Origin: Streptomyces sp. NBC_00239
Lineage (GTDB): Bacteria > Actinomycetota > Actinomycetes > Streptomycetales > Streptomycetaceae
Reading direction: 5' to 3'
NCBI RefSeq assembly: GCF_036194065.1
Contig: NZ_CP108095.1
Span: 7,750,001-7,814,000, forward strand
DNA length: 64,000 nucleotides
Both the position numbers and the translations under genes were made by a program. Below are positions 49,523 to 57,792 of this stretch, piece by piece; positions within the stretch are counted from its first letter, which is position 1; every line of letters starts with the position of its first letter. The notes below the pieces were generated by a model. That model made no database searches. It saw nothing but the letters and a program-made list of their open reading frames with translations, and was not told the origin of the DNA.

Positions 49523-50354
49523 CACCGCCGCCACTTCCGGCGTCCTGCGCACCTCCCTCGCACCACGCCAGGCCGCCCGCCGGGCCGCCTGGCACAACGA
49601 CGCGCTCGCCGTGCTCTACCGGGAGTACTGCCTGCTCACCCGCAACCGCACGAACCTCCTGCTCTCCGTCACCCCGAGCGCGGTCTACCTGCTGCTGTTC
49701 GCGACGTCGCTGTCCCGGCTGATCGGCGACGTGACGTACGAGGGGCGCACCGTCGGCTACGCCGAGTTCACCGTGCCCGCCCTGCTGCTCTCCTCGATGC
49801 TCGCCGCGGCCACCACGGCCGGCGCGTCGCTGTTCCAGGAGCGGATGGGGCACATGGACGTGGAGCTGTGGTCGCATCCGCTGCGCCGCGGCAGCTACAT
49901 CGCGGCCAAGCTGACGGCCGGCACGGTCCTGGTGCTGGCGCAGACGCTGGCGGCCCTCGCGGTGGCGAGCGTCATCTTCCCGTTCCGCTGGCCGGCCTCC
50001 CACTGGGCGGCCCTGCTGGTGGCCACCGTGCTGGCCTCGGTCGCCTTCAACGGCCTGTACCTGCTGCTGGCGACCGCGTTCAAGGACTTCCAGCGGTTCA
50101 CCGTCACCATCAACGTCCTGGGCCCGGTGCTCCTCTTCGCGTCCCCGTCGTTCTACCCGTCGCAGGACATGGCCCCCGTGGTGCGCTGGCTGTCGTGGGC
50201 GGACCCCGTCACGTACGGCATCCGCTGCCTGCGCGACGCGGCGCTGTTCGGCTTCGGCGAGGCCTGGCCGTGGATGCTGGTGCTGGCGGCCATCGCCGTG
50301 CTCACCGGCGCCCTGATCGCCCGATCCCTGATGCAGCGCGCCCGCCGGGTGTGA
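49512..50354 (+). CDS. ABC-2 type permease of the RiPP cluster
   Basis: 280-residue DrrB-like permease with about six transmembrane helices. The N-terminal segment ALAVLYREYCLLTRNRTNLLL and the ABC-2 motif region WADPVTYGIRCLRDAALFG near residue 235 are typical. GTG start lies 11 bases inside the ATPase gene. Partner of the preceding ATPase. Last gene of the RiPP operon; a hairpin with the stop codon in its loop follows. Confidence 0.93.
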   Translation: MTADTAATSGVLRTSLAPRQAARRAAWHNDALAVLYREYCLLTRNRTNLLLSVTPSAVYLLLFATSLSRLIGDVTYEGRTVGYAEFTVPALLLSSMLAAATTAGASLFQERMGHMDVELWSHPLRRGSYIAAKLTAGTVLVLAQTLAALAVASVIFPFRWPASHWAALLVATVLASVAFNGLYLLLATAFKDFQRFTVTINVLGPVLLFASPSFYPSQDMAPVVRWLSWADPVTYGIRCLRDAALFGFGEAWPWMLVLAAIAVLTGALIARSLMQRARRV

Positions 50355-50367
50355 CCACCCGGCGGGC
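50340..50367 (+). terminator. Hairpin spanning the stop codon of the RiPP exporter permease
   Basis: Arms GCCCGCCGGGTG (50340-50351) and CACCCGGCGGGC (50356-50367) pair perfectly around TGAC, which contains the TGA stop. A second stem at 50370-50391 follows. Good position for the end of the operon, also usable by the convergent gene. Confidence 0.6.
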
Positions 50368-50391
50368 CCGCCCCGGTCCGCGGGCCGGGGC

Positions 50392-50808
50392 CTACGCGCC
50401 CTCGTCGTCCCCGGCGCCCTCGTCGTAGGCGCCGGCCTCGATTTCGAGGGCGAGCTCCTGGAGGACCTCGATGGCGGTGACGTCGGTCCGCCCGTTGTCG
50501 TGCGCGATCGCCAGGCTGGTGAAGGCCAGGCTGAAGCCGGAGACCATCGTGTGCAGGGCCGGCCCCAGGGCCTCCGCGACCAGCGCCGCCACCTGCTGGG
50601 GAGAGGCGTCGGCCGGCACGCTGATCGACGGGAGCATCTCGTTGAGGAGCGTCGTCACCACCCCGGCGGTGCCGCCCGGCCCGTCGTCGTGCCCGTCGTG
50701 CCCGCCGTGCTCCGCGTCGTCCTCCCGTCCGGTCTCGGCGGCCCGGCGGATGTCCTGGGCCTCCGTGAGGATGCCGATCACTCGCTTGAGCACTTCTGCG
50801 CGTTCCAT
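50392..50808 (-). CDS. Unknown acidic protein with His/Asp/Gly linker
   Basis: 138 residues. N-terminal helix MERAEVLKRVIGILTEAQDI, a linker HGGHDGHDDGPGG rich in His/Asp that could bind metal, then helical segments VTTLLNEMLPSISVPADASP and VAALVAEALGPALHTMVSGF, ending in an acidic EGAGDDEGA. ATG 50808 gives a sensible N-terminus although GAAGG is directly adjacent to it; a start at 50868 would add 20 Arg-rich residues. Family not recognised. It is convergent with the RiPP operon, so a link is not implied. Confidence 0.7.
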   Translation of the reverse strand: MERAEVLKRVIGILTEAQDIRRAAETGREDDAEHGGHDGHDDGPGGTAGVVTTLLNEMLPSISVPADASPQQVAALVAEALGPALHTMVSGFSLAFTSLAIAHDNGRTDVTAIEVLQELALEIEAGAYDEGAGDDEGA

Positions 50809-50955
50809 CCTTCGGAGCGTAGCCCCGCGCCCGCACGCACGGGTGCGTTCCTCCCGTACCCGACGCACTATGGCCGTGTACGTCCACGGAACCTGTACGT
50901 GCGCCCGTACGTGCAGGTGCTACGCGCAGCGGTACCTGCGGCGAAGGAGACGGCC

Positions 50956-51516
50956 ATGCCCTCGGGTCCCACGCCACCCACGACGCCCTCGCCCCCCGAC
51001 GGCGCGGCCGGCTGCCGGCTGCTGCTGGTCCGGCACGCCAAGGCCGTCCCGAAGGGCGCGGAGGCCGAGGACTTCGACCGGGCCCTGAGCGACGGCGGCA
51101 GGGCCGACGCACCCCGTACGGGCCGCCGGCTGGCGGAGTCCGGCCTCAGGCCCGACCTGGCCCTGTGCTCCCCGGCGCGCCGGACCCGCCAGACCTGGCA
51201 GTTGCTGGCTCCGGCCCTGACGAACCCGCCGTCCGCCGTGTACGACGACCGGCTCTACAACGCGCCGCCGAACGCCCTGGTCACCGTATTGGCGGAGCGG
51301 GCGGCGGGCCTCGGCTGCGTGGTGCTGGTCGGCCACAACCCCGGCATCCACGAGCTGGCCACGGCGCTGTGCGGGTCCGGCCCGGGCAAACTCCTGGACG
51401 AGATCCGGGAGGGCTTCCCGACGTCGGGACTGGTCGTGATCGACCTCCCGAACGGCTGGGACGACCTCACGCCCGGCGCCGGGCACCTGACGGCGCTCTG
51501 GTCGCCACGGCACTGA
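50956..51516 (+). CDS. SixA-like histidine phosphatase family protein
   Basis: 186-residue phosphoglycerate-mutase/SixA-type phosphatase. The catalytic LLLVRHAKA (His near residue 27), Arg in CSPARRTRQTWQ and second His in VVLVGHNPGIHELA form the RHG-type active site. The first 18 residues are Pro/Ser-rich. GAAGGAG lies upstream of ATG. In Escherichia coli SixA removes phosphate from phosphohistidine; the substrate in actinobacteria is not established. Stand-alone gene. Confidence 0.92.
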   Translation: MPSGPTPPTTPSPPDGAAGCRLLLVRHAKAVPKGAEAEDFDRALSDGGRADAPRTGRRLAESGLRPDLALCSPARRTRQTWQLLAPALTNPPSAVYDDRLYNAPPNALVTVLAERAAGLGCVVLVGHNPGIHELATALCGSGPGKLLDEIREGFPTSGLVVIDLPNGWDDLTPGAGHLTALWSPRH

Positions 51517-51540
51517 CCCGACCCGGCGGGCACGTTCTGG

Positions 51541-51596
51541 CGCGGCGACCGGTGGCCGACCGTTTGTACGCGGCGACCGGCGGCCGACCTTTTGTA
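51541..51596. repeat. Two tandem 28-bp units upstream of the nucleotidyltransferase operon
   Basis: Units 51541-51568 and 51569-51596 differ at few positions (GCGGCGACCGG start, TTTGTA end). They lie 47 bases before the GTG start and may contain duplicated promoter or regulator elements. Confidence 0.7.
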
Positions 51597-51643
51597 TCGG
51601 TATGTGGGGGTTTCAGGGGCGCGGGACGGGTTAGGCGGTACTC

Positions 51644-52324
51644 GTGACCCCTCAGACCGCCCCGCCCACCCCGGCGGGCATCCCCCCGCCCGCAAGCCTG
51701 AGTCCCCCGGAACCGGGCGGCGACGCTCCGTTGCCCAAGGACCACACCCAGGCCATCCTGGAGACCACCAAACACGTGGCGGCGCTGCTCAAGCGCACCG
51801 GGAAGCCGTTCGCCCTCGCCGGCAGCGTGGCCGCCTTCGCGCACGGGCTGCCCGCCCGCTTCCAGCACGACACCGACTTCTGCGTACGGCCCGAAGACGC
51901 CGACGAGGCCGTCAAGGCCCTGGAGGACGGCGGCATCGCCATGCGCCGCGCCCCCGAGGACTGGCTCGTCAAGGGCCGCTCGGGCGGCGAGGAGATCGAC
52001 CTGATCTTCGAGCTGGCCAGGCGCCCGGTCGACACGGAACTGCTGGGCCGGGCCCACGTCAAGGCGGTGGACTCGGTGTGGATGCCGGTCCTCGCGCCCA
52101 CCGACCTCATGGACAGCCGCCTCACCGCGCTCTGTGAGCACTACTGCGACTTCGGCGACCTGCTGCCCATGGCCCGGATGCTGCGCGAACAGATCGACTG
52201 GGAGCGGCTCGACCGGGACCACCGGGCGGCTCCGCTCCCCGACGCCTTCTTCTACCTGCTCGCACGACTCGACGTCATCGACCGCCGCCCCGACGGACCG
52301 CAGGGCAGGGAGGAAGCGCCGTGA
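51644..52324 (+). CDS. Nucleotidyltransferase-fold protein
   Basis: 226 residues. KPFALAGSVAAFAHGLPARF then DTDFCVRPEDADEAVKALED, where GS...DxD is the nucleotidyltransferase motif (minimal NTase fold), and EEIDLIFELA provides the third acidic residue. It resembles the AbiEii/NTP_transf group, but no antitoxin-like partner is present. The first 30 residues are Pro-rich. GTG start; GTGA overlap with the BON protein gene. The operon of NTase, BON and phosphoesterase seems a conserved actinobacterial set of unknown role. Confidence 0.85.
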   Translation: MTPQTAPPTPAGIPPPASLSPPEPGGDAPLPKDHTQAILETTKHVAALLKRTGKPFALAGSVAAFAHGLPARFQHDTDFCVRPEDADEAVKALEDGGIAMRRAPEDWLVKGRSGGEEIDLIFELARRPVDTELLGRAHVKAVDSVWMPVLAPTDLMDSRLTALCEHYCDFGDLLPMARMLREQIDWERLDRDHRAAPLPDAFFYLLARLDVIDRRPDGPQGREEAP

Positions 52325-52575
52325 CCTCCGCCGAGAACATCGAGTACCGCATCGCACACCTGCGCGACCGCCTCGCCCGGGAGGACATCGCGGAGCTCGG
52401 CGTACGGGTCGAAACGCACGGCACACGTGCCGTGGTCTCGGGCCGCGTCCCCGACGAGGACTGCCGGACGGCCGTCCTGCGGATCGCCGGCGAGGAGCTG
52501 GCGGGCCTGGACTGGTACGACGACCTCACGGTGAGCCACGTCCGCGCCCCCGACCATTCCGAGGAGCTGTCGTGA
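52321..52575 (+). CDS. BON-domain-like small protein
   Basis: 84 residues. YRIAHLRDRLAREDIAELGV, VETHGTRAVVSGRVPDEDCR and AVLRIAGEELAGLDWYDDLT fit the alpha-beta BON fold, which binds phospholipid or acts as a scaffold in other proteins. No signal peptide. GTG start and stop overlap both neighbours by four bases (GTGA), so it is made with them. Confidence 0.8.
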   Translation: MTSAENIEYRIAHLRDRLAREDIAELGVRVETHGTRAVVSGRVPDEDCRTAVLRIAGEELAGLDWYDDLTVSHVRAPDHSEELS

Positions 52576-53342
52576 TCCGCGTGGCGGCCGTCGGCGACAT
52601 CCACCTCGGCCCGGACAGCGGCGGACTGCTGCGGCCCGCCTTCGACACCCTCGGCGACTGCGCGGACGTACTGCTGCTCGCCGGTGACCTCACCCGGCAC
52701 GGCACCCCGCAGGAGGCCAGGGTGGTGGCCGCCGAGGTCGCCGACCTGCCCGTGCCCGTCGTCGCGGTCCTCGGGAACCACGACTACCAGAGCGACCAGG
52801 AGGAAGCCGTCACCCGGGAGCTCCGGGCCGCCGGCGTGCACGTCCTGGAGGGCGAGGGCGTGCTCCTCGACCTCGGCGCCGACGGCATCCCGGTGGGCGT
52901 CGCGGGGACCAAGGGGTTCTGCGGAGGCTTCGCCGGGCGCAGCGGAAGCGAGTTCGGCGAACCGGAGATGAAGGCCTTCATCCGCTACAGCCGCAGCTGC
53001 GCGGAGGGCCTGGGCCGGGCGCTGCGCGAACTCCGCGAGGCGGGCGCCGAACGGCGCATCGCCCTGACGCACTTCGCGCCCGTACCCGACACCCTGGCGG
53101 GCGAGCCGCGCGAGATCTACCCGTTCCTCGGCAGCTACCTGCTCGCGGAAGCGGTGGACGTGGAGGGCGCCGACCTCGCCGTCCACGGGCACGCCCACCT
53201 CGGCACCGAACACGGCATGACCGCGGGCGGCACCAGGGTCCGCAACGTCGCGATGCCCGTCATCGACCGGGCCTTCGCCGTCTACCACCTCGACGGCCAC
53301 CCGCCCGGGCAGAACGCATCGGACGCGTCGGCCGCCCCATGA
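52572..53342 (+). CDS. Calcineurin-like metallophosphoesterase
   Basis: 256-residue phosphoesterase with all five metal motifs: VGDIHLG, LLLAGDLT, VLGNHDYQS, LTHFAPV and HGHAHLG. Cytoplasmic. Probably hydrolyses a phosphodiester, perhaps a nucleotide, given the coupled nucleotidyltransferase; the substrate is unknown. GTG start overlaps the BON stop. A strong hairpin follows 20 bases after its stop. Confidence 0.93.
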   Translation: MIRVAAVGDIHLGPDSGGLLRPAFDTLGDCADVLLLAGDLTRHGTPQEARVVAAEVADLPVPVVAVLGNHDYQSDQEEAVTRELRAAGVHVLEGEGVLLDLGADGIPVGVAGTKGFCGGFAGRSGSEFGEPEMKAFIRYSRSCAEGLGRALRELREAGAERRIALTHFAPVPDTLAGEPREIYPFLGSYLLAEAVDVEGADLAVHGHAHLGTEHGMTAGGTRVRNVAMPVIDRAFAVYHLDGHPPGQNASDASAAP

Positions 53343-53362
53343 GGAGGCCCGCGGAACGCGTC

Positions 53363-53392
53363 GGGGCCGCAGCCGGTGCCGGCTGCGGCCCC
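53363..53392. terminator. 14-bp perfect hairpin between convergent genes
   Basis: GGGGCCGCAGCCGG at 53363-53376 pairs with 53379-53392 across a two-base gap (loop will open to four or more). It ends both the phosphoesterase operon and the secreted hydrolase gene. Confidence 0.85.
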
Positions 53393-53406
53393 TCGGCGGC
53401 CGGTGG

Positions 53407-55041
53407 TCAGCGCAGGACGGGGATCGCGTCGCGCGTCTCGTCGACCACGAGGCCCGCGACGTCGCCCAGGGCGCCGGTGTCCGAGGAGAGGCGGCCGAGC
53501 GCCGCCGGCGGAGTCTCGTCCGCGCAGACGGTGCCCCGGGCGGGCAGCGTGAGCGTGGCGAGGTAGTCGTTGACCAGGGCGCTGACGCACGCGCTGCGGT
53601 TGTACGCGGTGTGTCCCTCACCGGCGAAGGTCACCAGCCGCCCGTTGTCCAGCGTCCCGGCGAGGGCCACGGCGTCCTGGTACGGGGTGTCGGGGTCGCC
53701 GGTCGTGCCGAGGACCAGGATCGGGGCGGAGCCCGCCGCCCGGTAGGAGCCCTCGTAACGGCTCGGGCGCTCCGCCGGCCACTGGGCGCAGGTGGGCGCG
53801 TGGTTGTGGTCGTACGTGGGCGGGCCGAGACCGATGGGCGGCCCCATCAGCGGGGCGGCGGCCGACTGGGCGCCGACCAGCGTGCGCAGCAGCAGGGGGC
53901 TGGTCGGGTAGACGCGGTCGGCGCACTCGACGGCCATGTTGACGTTGAGGAAGTCGAAGGACGCGGGCGAGGGCGGGGACAGCAGGAACGAGGTCTGGCG
54001 CGCCTGCGCCGCCCGCAGCGCCTGGCCCAGCGCGGGCCAGATCGCCTTGCCCGAGTTGATGTTGAACATCAGGCGGTAGGCCAGCGTGTAGCCGGTGGCC
54101 GGGCGTCCGCTCGGGGTGATGACGGGGTCGGCGTCCAGCGCCCGCTTGAGCGCGTCGAAGGCCTGCCGCGGAGCGCCGTCGCCGAACCCGCAGGCGGCGG
54201 CGTTCTGCGCGCACCAGTCCAGGAACCGGCCGACCGACGCGTCCAGGGCGACGAACTGCCCGGCGTCGTAGGCGTACGGCACGTCCGCGTAGGTCCGCGG
54301 GTTGTAGGCCCCGTCCAGGACCATGGCCCGGACCCGCCGGGGGAACTGCGCGGCGTAGACGGTGCCGACGTAGCTGCCGAAGGAACGCCCGTAGAAGGTG
54401 AGCGTCTCCTCGCCGAGGGCCTGGCGGAGCAGGTCGATGTCCTTGGCGTTCGAGCCGGTGCCGACGAACGGCACGAGGTCGGGGGAGCGTTGCAGGCAGG
54501 CGCCGGCGAAGTCGAGGCCCTGCCGCACGGCCACGTCCACGGCTCCCGGGCCGGGCACGCCGCGCGCCGCGTCGACTGCGGCGGAGTACTGCTTGTCGTC
54601 CCAGCACTCCACCTGTCCGCTGCGCTTCACGCCGCGCATGTCGTACCCGACGACGTCGAAGGAGGCGCGGAGGGCGGCGGGGAGCGCGGCGTAGCTGTTG
54701 CGGGCGAAGTCCACGCCCGAGTTGCCCGGTCCGCCGGGGTGCATCAGCAGGACACCGGTGCGGTGGGCCGCGTCGGACGCGACCCGCCGGGTGACGGCGA
54801 GCGGGAGCGTACGGCCGGCGGGCTCCCGGTAGTCCAGCGGCACGTGGGCGGTCGCGCATTCGAAGCCGTCCGCCGCGCCGTCACACGGTCCCCAGGACAG
54901 GACGGGAACGGGCGGGGCGCCAGGGGGTGTTGCCGTGGCCGTTCCGGGCGCGGCGCCGAGGAACGCGGTGACCGCGATCAGGACGAGGGATATCCCCCAG
55001 GCCACTCGCCTTCGCGGGTCATCGGGCAAACGGGTCTGCAT
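53407..55041 (-). CDS. Secreted alpha/beta hydrolase (S33 tripeptidyl aminopeptidase family)
   Basis: 544 residues. Signal peptide 1-38 (WGISLVLIAVTAFLGAAPGT). Alpha/beta hydrolase core: HPGGPGNSGVDFARN (oxyanion), nucleophile Ser in YGRSFGSYVGT near residue 220, Asp in GTTGDPDTPYQDA near 455 and His in FAGEGHTAYNRS near 480. The C-terminal TAP-like cap carries extra Cys pairs. Members remove tripeptides from exported proteins in Streptomyces; the native substrate here is not known. Confidence 0.94.
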   Translation of the reverse strand: MQTRLPDDPRRRVAWGISLVLIAVTAFLGAAPGTATATPPGAPPVPVLSWGPCDGAADGFECATAHVPLDYREPAGRTLPLAVTRRVASDAAHRTGVLLMHPGGPGNSGVDFARNSYAALPAALRASFDVVGYDMRGVKRSGQVECWDDKQYSAAVDAARGVPGPGAVDVAVRQGLDFAGACLQRSPDLVPFVGTGSNAKDIDLLRQALGEETLTFYGRSFGSYVGTVYAAQFPRRVRAMVLDGAYNPRTYADVPYAYDAGQFVALDASVGRFLDWCAQNAAACGFGDGAPRQAFDALKRALDADPVITPSGRPATGYTLAYRLMFNINSGKAIWPALGQALRAAQARQTSFLLSPPSPASFDFLNVNMAVECADRVYPTSPLLLRTLVGAQSAAAPLMGPPIGLGPPTYDHNHAPTCAQWPAERPSRYEGSYRAAGSAPILVLGTTGDPDTPYQDAVALAGTLDNGRLVTFAGEGHTAYNRSACVSALVNDYLATLTLPARGTVCADETPPAALGRLSSDTGALGDVAGLVVDETRDAIPVLR

Positions 55042-55166
55042 GGGGCGAACTCCTTCTGCGTCAAGTCGACATGGGCACGCGCGGGATCGGGGGAGGCCCG
55101 CGCACGCCCGCCCTCGGCCGAGGGCACGAACAGGTTCGCACCATGCGCCCGAACGGGACAGACCGG

Positions 55167-55225
55167 GGCCGGGCCGTGGTGGGCGGAGTCCACCGGAGAG
55201 GTGTCCGCCCCACCACGGCCCGGCC
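55167..55225 (-). terminator. Long hairpin terminator of the small secreted protein gene
   Basis: About 21-base arms (GCCGTGGTGGGCGGA at the core) pairing 55167-55187 with 55204-55225, with one bulged C. It lies 15 bases after the TAA stop of the leftward secreted-protein gene and upstream of the hydrolase gene. Confidence 0.85.
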
Positions 55226-55239
55226 TGCCGGATCCTCGG

Positions 55240-55677
55240 TTACAGATTCCGGGCGATGAAATGCACACTCGCGCATTCACCGAAGTCAATGCTCTTGTCG
55301 ACGGGGTCCTTTACCAGCTGACATTCCTGCAGGTAGATACTCGTCATGTTCCCGGCGAAGTTGAAGGCGAAGTGTTCGTCCTTACCGTATCCGGACGTGT
55401 TCTTGACGCTTTCCGGGCGGCTGCCACCGTCGTTGTAAAGGGCCACGAGACGGAGGGCCGCGCCCTTTCCGTCGCTCATGGTGTCCTTGACGTTGCCGTC
55501 GATGTACCAGCGCCCGTTGCTCCCCTTCCAGAACTCCCCGCGCGCCCAGGTTCCCGCGATATCCGCGTCGGTGTGGGTAAGGTCCCAGCCGGGCAGTGCG
55601 TGGGCGGGTGCCGATGCGAGAGCGAGAATTGCCGGGGCGCACATTGCTACAAGGGCAACCTTGAGCTTGGTGTTCAC
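55240..55677 (-). CDS. Small secreted protein of unknown function
   Basis: 145 residues with a signal peptide (KLKVALVAMCAPAILALASA, cleavage after AHA near residue 28) and a mature part of about 118 residues: LPGWDLTHTDADIAGTWARG, WYIDGNVKDTMSDGKGAALR, QECQLVKDP and ECASVHFI. Two Cys may form a disulfide. The start GTG 55677 has GGGAG upstream. Lower GC and a TAA stop set it apart from its neighbours. It resembles no enzyme I know; a small secreted inhibitor or binding protein is possible. Confidence 0.8.
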   Translation of the reverse strand: MNTKLKVALVAMCAPAILALASAPAHALPGWDLTHTDADIAGTWARGEFWKGSNGRWYIDGNVKDTMSDGKGAALRLVALYNDGGSRPESVKNTSGYGKDEHFAFNFAGNMTSIYLQECQLVKDPVDKSIDFGECASVHFIARNL

Positions 55678-55698
55678 TTCTCTCCCTTGGAATGGGTG

Positions 55699-55725
55699 TC
55701 GCATCCGGAGTGTTGCCGGATGCGA
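55699..55725. promoter_or_regulatory. Inverted repeat TCGCATCCGG-N7-CCGGATGCGA upstream of the secreted protein gene
   Basis: Ten-base perfect arms 22 bases before the GTG start of the secreted protein. It may be an operator or a 5' leader hairpin. The remainder of 55726-55962 shows no gene. Confidence 0.5.
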
Positions 55726-55962
55726 GGGAGACAGTAATCGTGCGTTTCTCCAGCGGCTAGATCGTTCCGCGGAGGTGACGCGAATTCTGCGCGCGGAGAA
55801 AGCGGACATTCCGGTGACCGGGCCGAAAGGGCAGGTCCGCTGCCCGCTCGGTCACGGTTGTGGAGGTGATCTTTCACATATGGAGTGGCCAATATCGGCT
55901 CTTGGAATACCGGATTCCCTCCGGCGGCCCGCGGGAGACCCGCGGGGTCGGCCGTCCGATGC

Positions 55963-57552
55963 TCAGGGGAAGAGTCCGTACAGGTCCTTCGTCAGTGTGG
56001 TGACGTCTTCTTCGGTGGCCGGATCGGCCACGGTCGTGGGCGAGTTCACGTAGCGGCCAGGGGTCAGCACGTACCCGTGCCGCCGCACGGTCGCGATGTC
56101 GGCCGAGTAGCTGAAGCCGGCCTCGTCCGTGTAGGTGAGGCCCGACGCGCGGGCGGATTGGGTGCCCCGCCACGCGCGGTAGGTGGCGGCGATCCGGGCG
56201 ATGCCGGCATCGCCCAGCTCGTCCCGCCCGCGCTCGGCCACCGTCTCCGTGGCACGGGCGTCGACGAAGAGGATCCGGCCCCGGCGGTCTTCCAGATGCG
56301 CGGACCCCTGCGGTGTCTTGTCCTTCGCCAGCAGCCAGAGGGAGGCGGAGGGCCCCCTGCCGTGGAACAGCCGTGGTGGCAACGCCATCATGGCGGCCAC
56401 CAAGTCTGCCTCGACCAGCGCCTGTCGGATCTTCCTCTCGGCGTCGGACAGCGAGGAACACGCGCCGTCCGCCAGGACGACGCCGGCCGTACCGCGGTCG
56501 CCCAGTTTGGAGAGCACGTGCTGGAGCCAGGCGTAGTCGGCGCTGCTCGGCGGGGGGACGCCGTAGGTCCAGCGGGGGTCGCTCTCGTCGCGCGCCCAGG
56601 ACGGCATCCGGAACGGCGGGCTCGTCACCACGAAGTCGGCCCGCAGGCCCGGGTGCCGGTCGTGGGCCAGGGCGTCTCCCCAGTGAGAGCCGACGTCGCA
56701 GCGATGGCGGCTGGTCATGAAGCACGTGTTGGCCGCGTGCCACGCCCGTTCATCGGCCTCCTGGCCGTAGAAGCCGATGTCGGGCCGGCGGCGGTCGCCG
56801 TGGGCGTCGTGGAACCGGGCCGCCTCGACGAACGAGGTGCCCACACCGCACGCGGGGTCGTACATCCGGCCCCGGTACGGCTCCAGGATCTCCACGATCA
56901 GCCGCAGGACGGAATACGGTGAGTGGAAATCCGGGCCCGCGCCGCCTTGCGCCCGTGCCGGATCCTGTGTGGGGTCGTCGGCGGACGGGAGGTAGACCTC
57001 GCCCAGCGCATTGCGTGCCGGCCTGCCCCCGGCGGAGCCGAACCGGGCTTCGCCGACGATGCCGACGAGTTCGGCGAGTCCGCCGAGTCGACTGTGGCCG
57101 AGTTCGACTCGCGCGAACAGCGCCGGCAGCTCGCCGGCCGGGGAGATGTCCTCCCGCCTGAGCGAATACATGGCCGTGTCGATGTACCTGCCGAGGTGTG
57201 GCGTCGCCGCACGGGCGGCGATGCCGGACCAGCGGGCGGCCTCGGGTACCCAGCAGACACCGGCAGCCCTGTAGGCCTCCTTGTCCTCCAGGGCCTCGCC
57301 GAGGCGGTTCCTGTCGATGCCCTCCTCGACGAGACGCGCCTTCAGTTCCGCGCGGCGCTCTTCGAACACGTCGGAGAGGTACTTGAGAGTCATCAGGCCC
57401 AGAACGAGATCCTGGTGCCTCGCCTCCCAGACCGGGCCGCGCAGCGCGCCCGCGGCTCTCCAGGCGATGGCCCGGAGCTCGGAGGCGGAGGACGGGACGG
57501 GCCGCTCCGCCGGGTCGGGGGCGACGGGATTCCGCTCGCTCGGCGGTCGCAT
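55963..57552 (-). CDS. HsdM-type N6-adenine-like DNA methyltransferase, orphan, SPPF motif
   Basis: 529-residue homologue of type I restriction-modification methylase subunits. HsdM_N-like helices with VWEARHQDLVLGLMTLKYLS at about 45-65; SAM motif I DPACGVGTSF near residue 230; motif IV reads DFVVTSPPFRM near 310 where HsdM usually has ANPPF; then DPRWTYGVPPPSSADYAWLQ and VVLADGACSS (usually LANGSMSS). So catalytic positions have drifted: Asn to Ser in the NPPF motif. No HsdS or HsdR gene lies nearby. ATG 57552 has AGGAGG 11 bases upstream. Divergent from the VMAP-type operon, it may be part of that island or a degenerate remnant. Confidence 0.88.
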   Translation of the reverse strand: MRPPSERNPVAPDPAERPVPSSASELRAIAWRAAGALRGPVWEARHQDLVLGLMTLKYLSDVFEERRAELKARLVEEGIDRNRLGEALEDKEAYRAAGVCWVPEAARWSGIAARAATPHLGRYIDTAMYSLRREDISPAGELPALFARVELGHSRLGGLAELVGIVGEARFGSAGGRPARNALGEVYLPSADDPTQDPARAQGGAGPDFHSPYSVLRLIVEILEPYRGRMYDPACGVGTSFVEAARFHDAHGDRRRPDIGFYGQEADERAWHAANTCFMTSRHRCDVGSHWGDALAHDRHPGLRADFVVTSPPFRMPSWARDESDPRWTYGVPPPSSADYAWLQHVLSKLGDRGTAGVVLADGACSSLSDAERKIRQALVEADLVAAMMALPPRLFHGRGPSASLWLLAKDKTPQGSAHLEDRRGRILFVDARATETVAERGRDELGDAGIARIAATYRAWRGTQSARASGLTYTDEAGFSYSADIATVRRHGYVLTPGRYVNSPTTVADPATEEDVTTLTKDLYGLFP

Positions 57553-57792
57553 GAGGGGGAACGCCTCCTTCGTCGGCTGGGTCGGATTGTCCCGGACGAC
57601 AAGGGACCGCGAGGGGCCGACGCACAACTTCCCCTCCCTGGCCGCTCCCCGTCCGCGCCAAGGAGACGTAACGGTCCAACCACCCCTCCCCGCCGCCCCT
57701 TTGGACCTGTCCCGATTGCCGGTGGCGGGGCCGTGGAACGCGGTAACGTGACGGATCACTGGTCGTCGGGAGCGCGGGTCGGGGGAACAGGC

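Noticed and set aside
53611..55737. 708-aa plus-strand frame opposite the secreted hydrolase
   Set aside because: Shadow of an intact S33 hydrolase with signal peptide and full catalytic triad.
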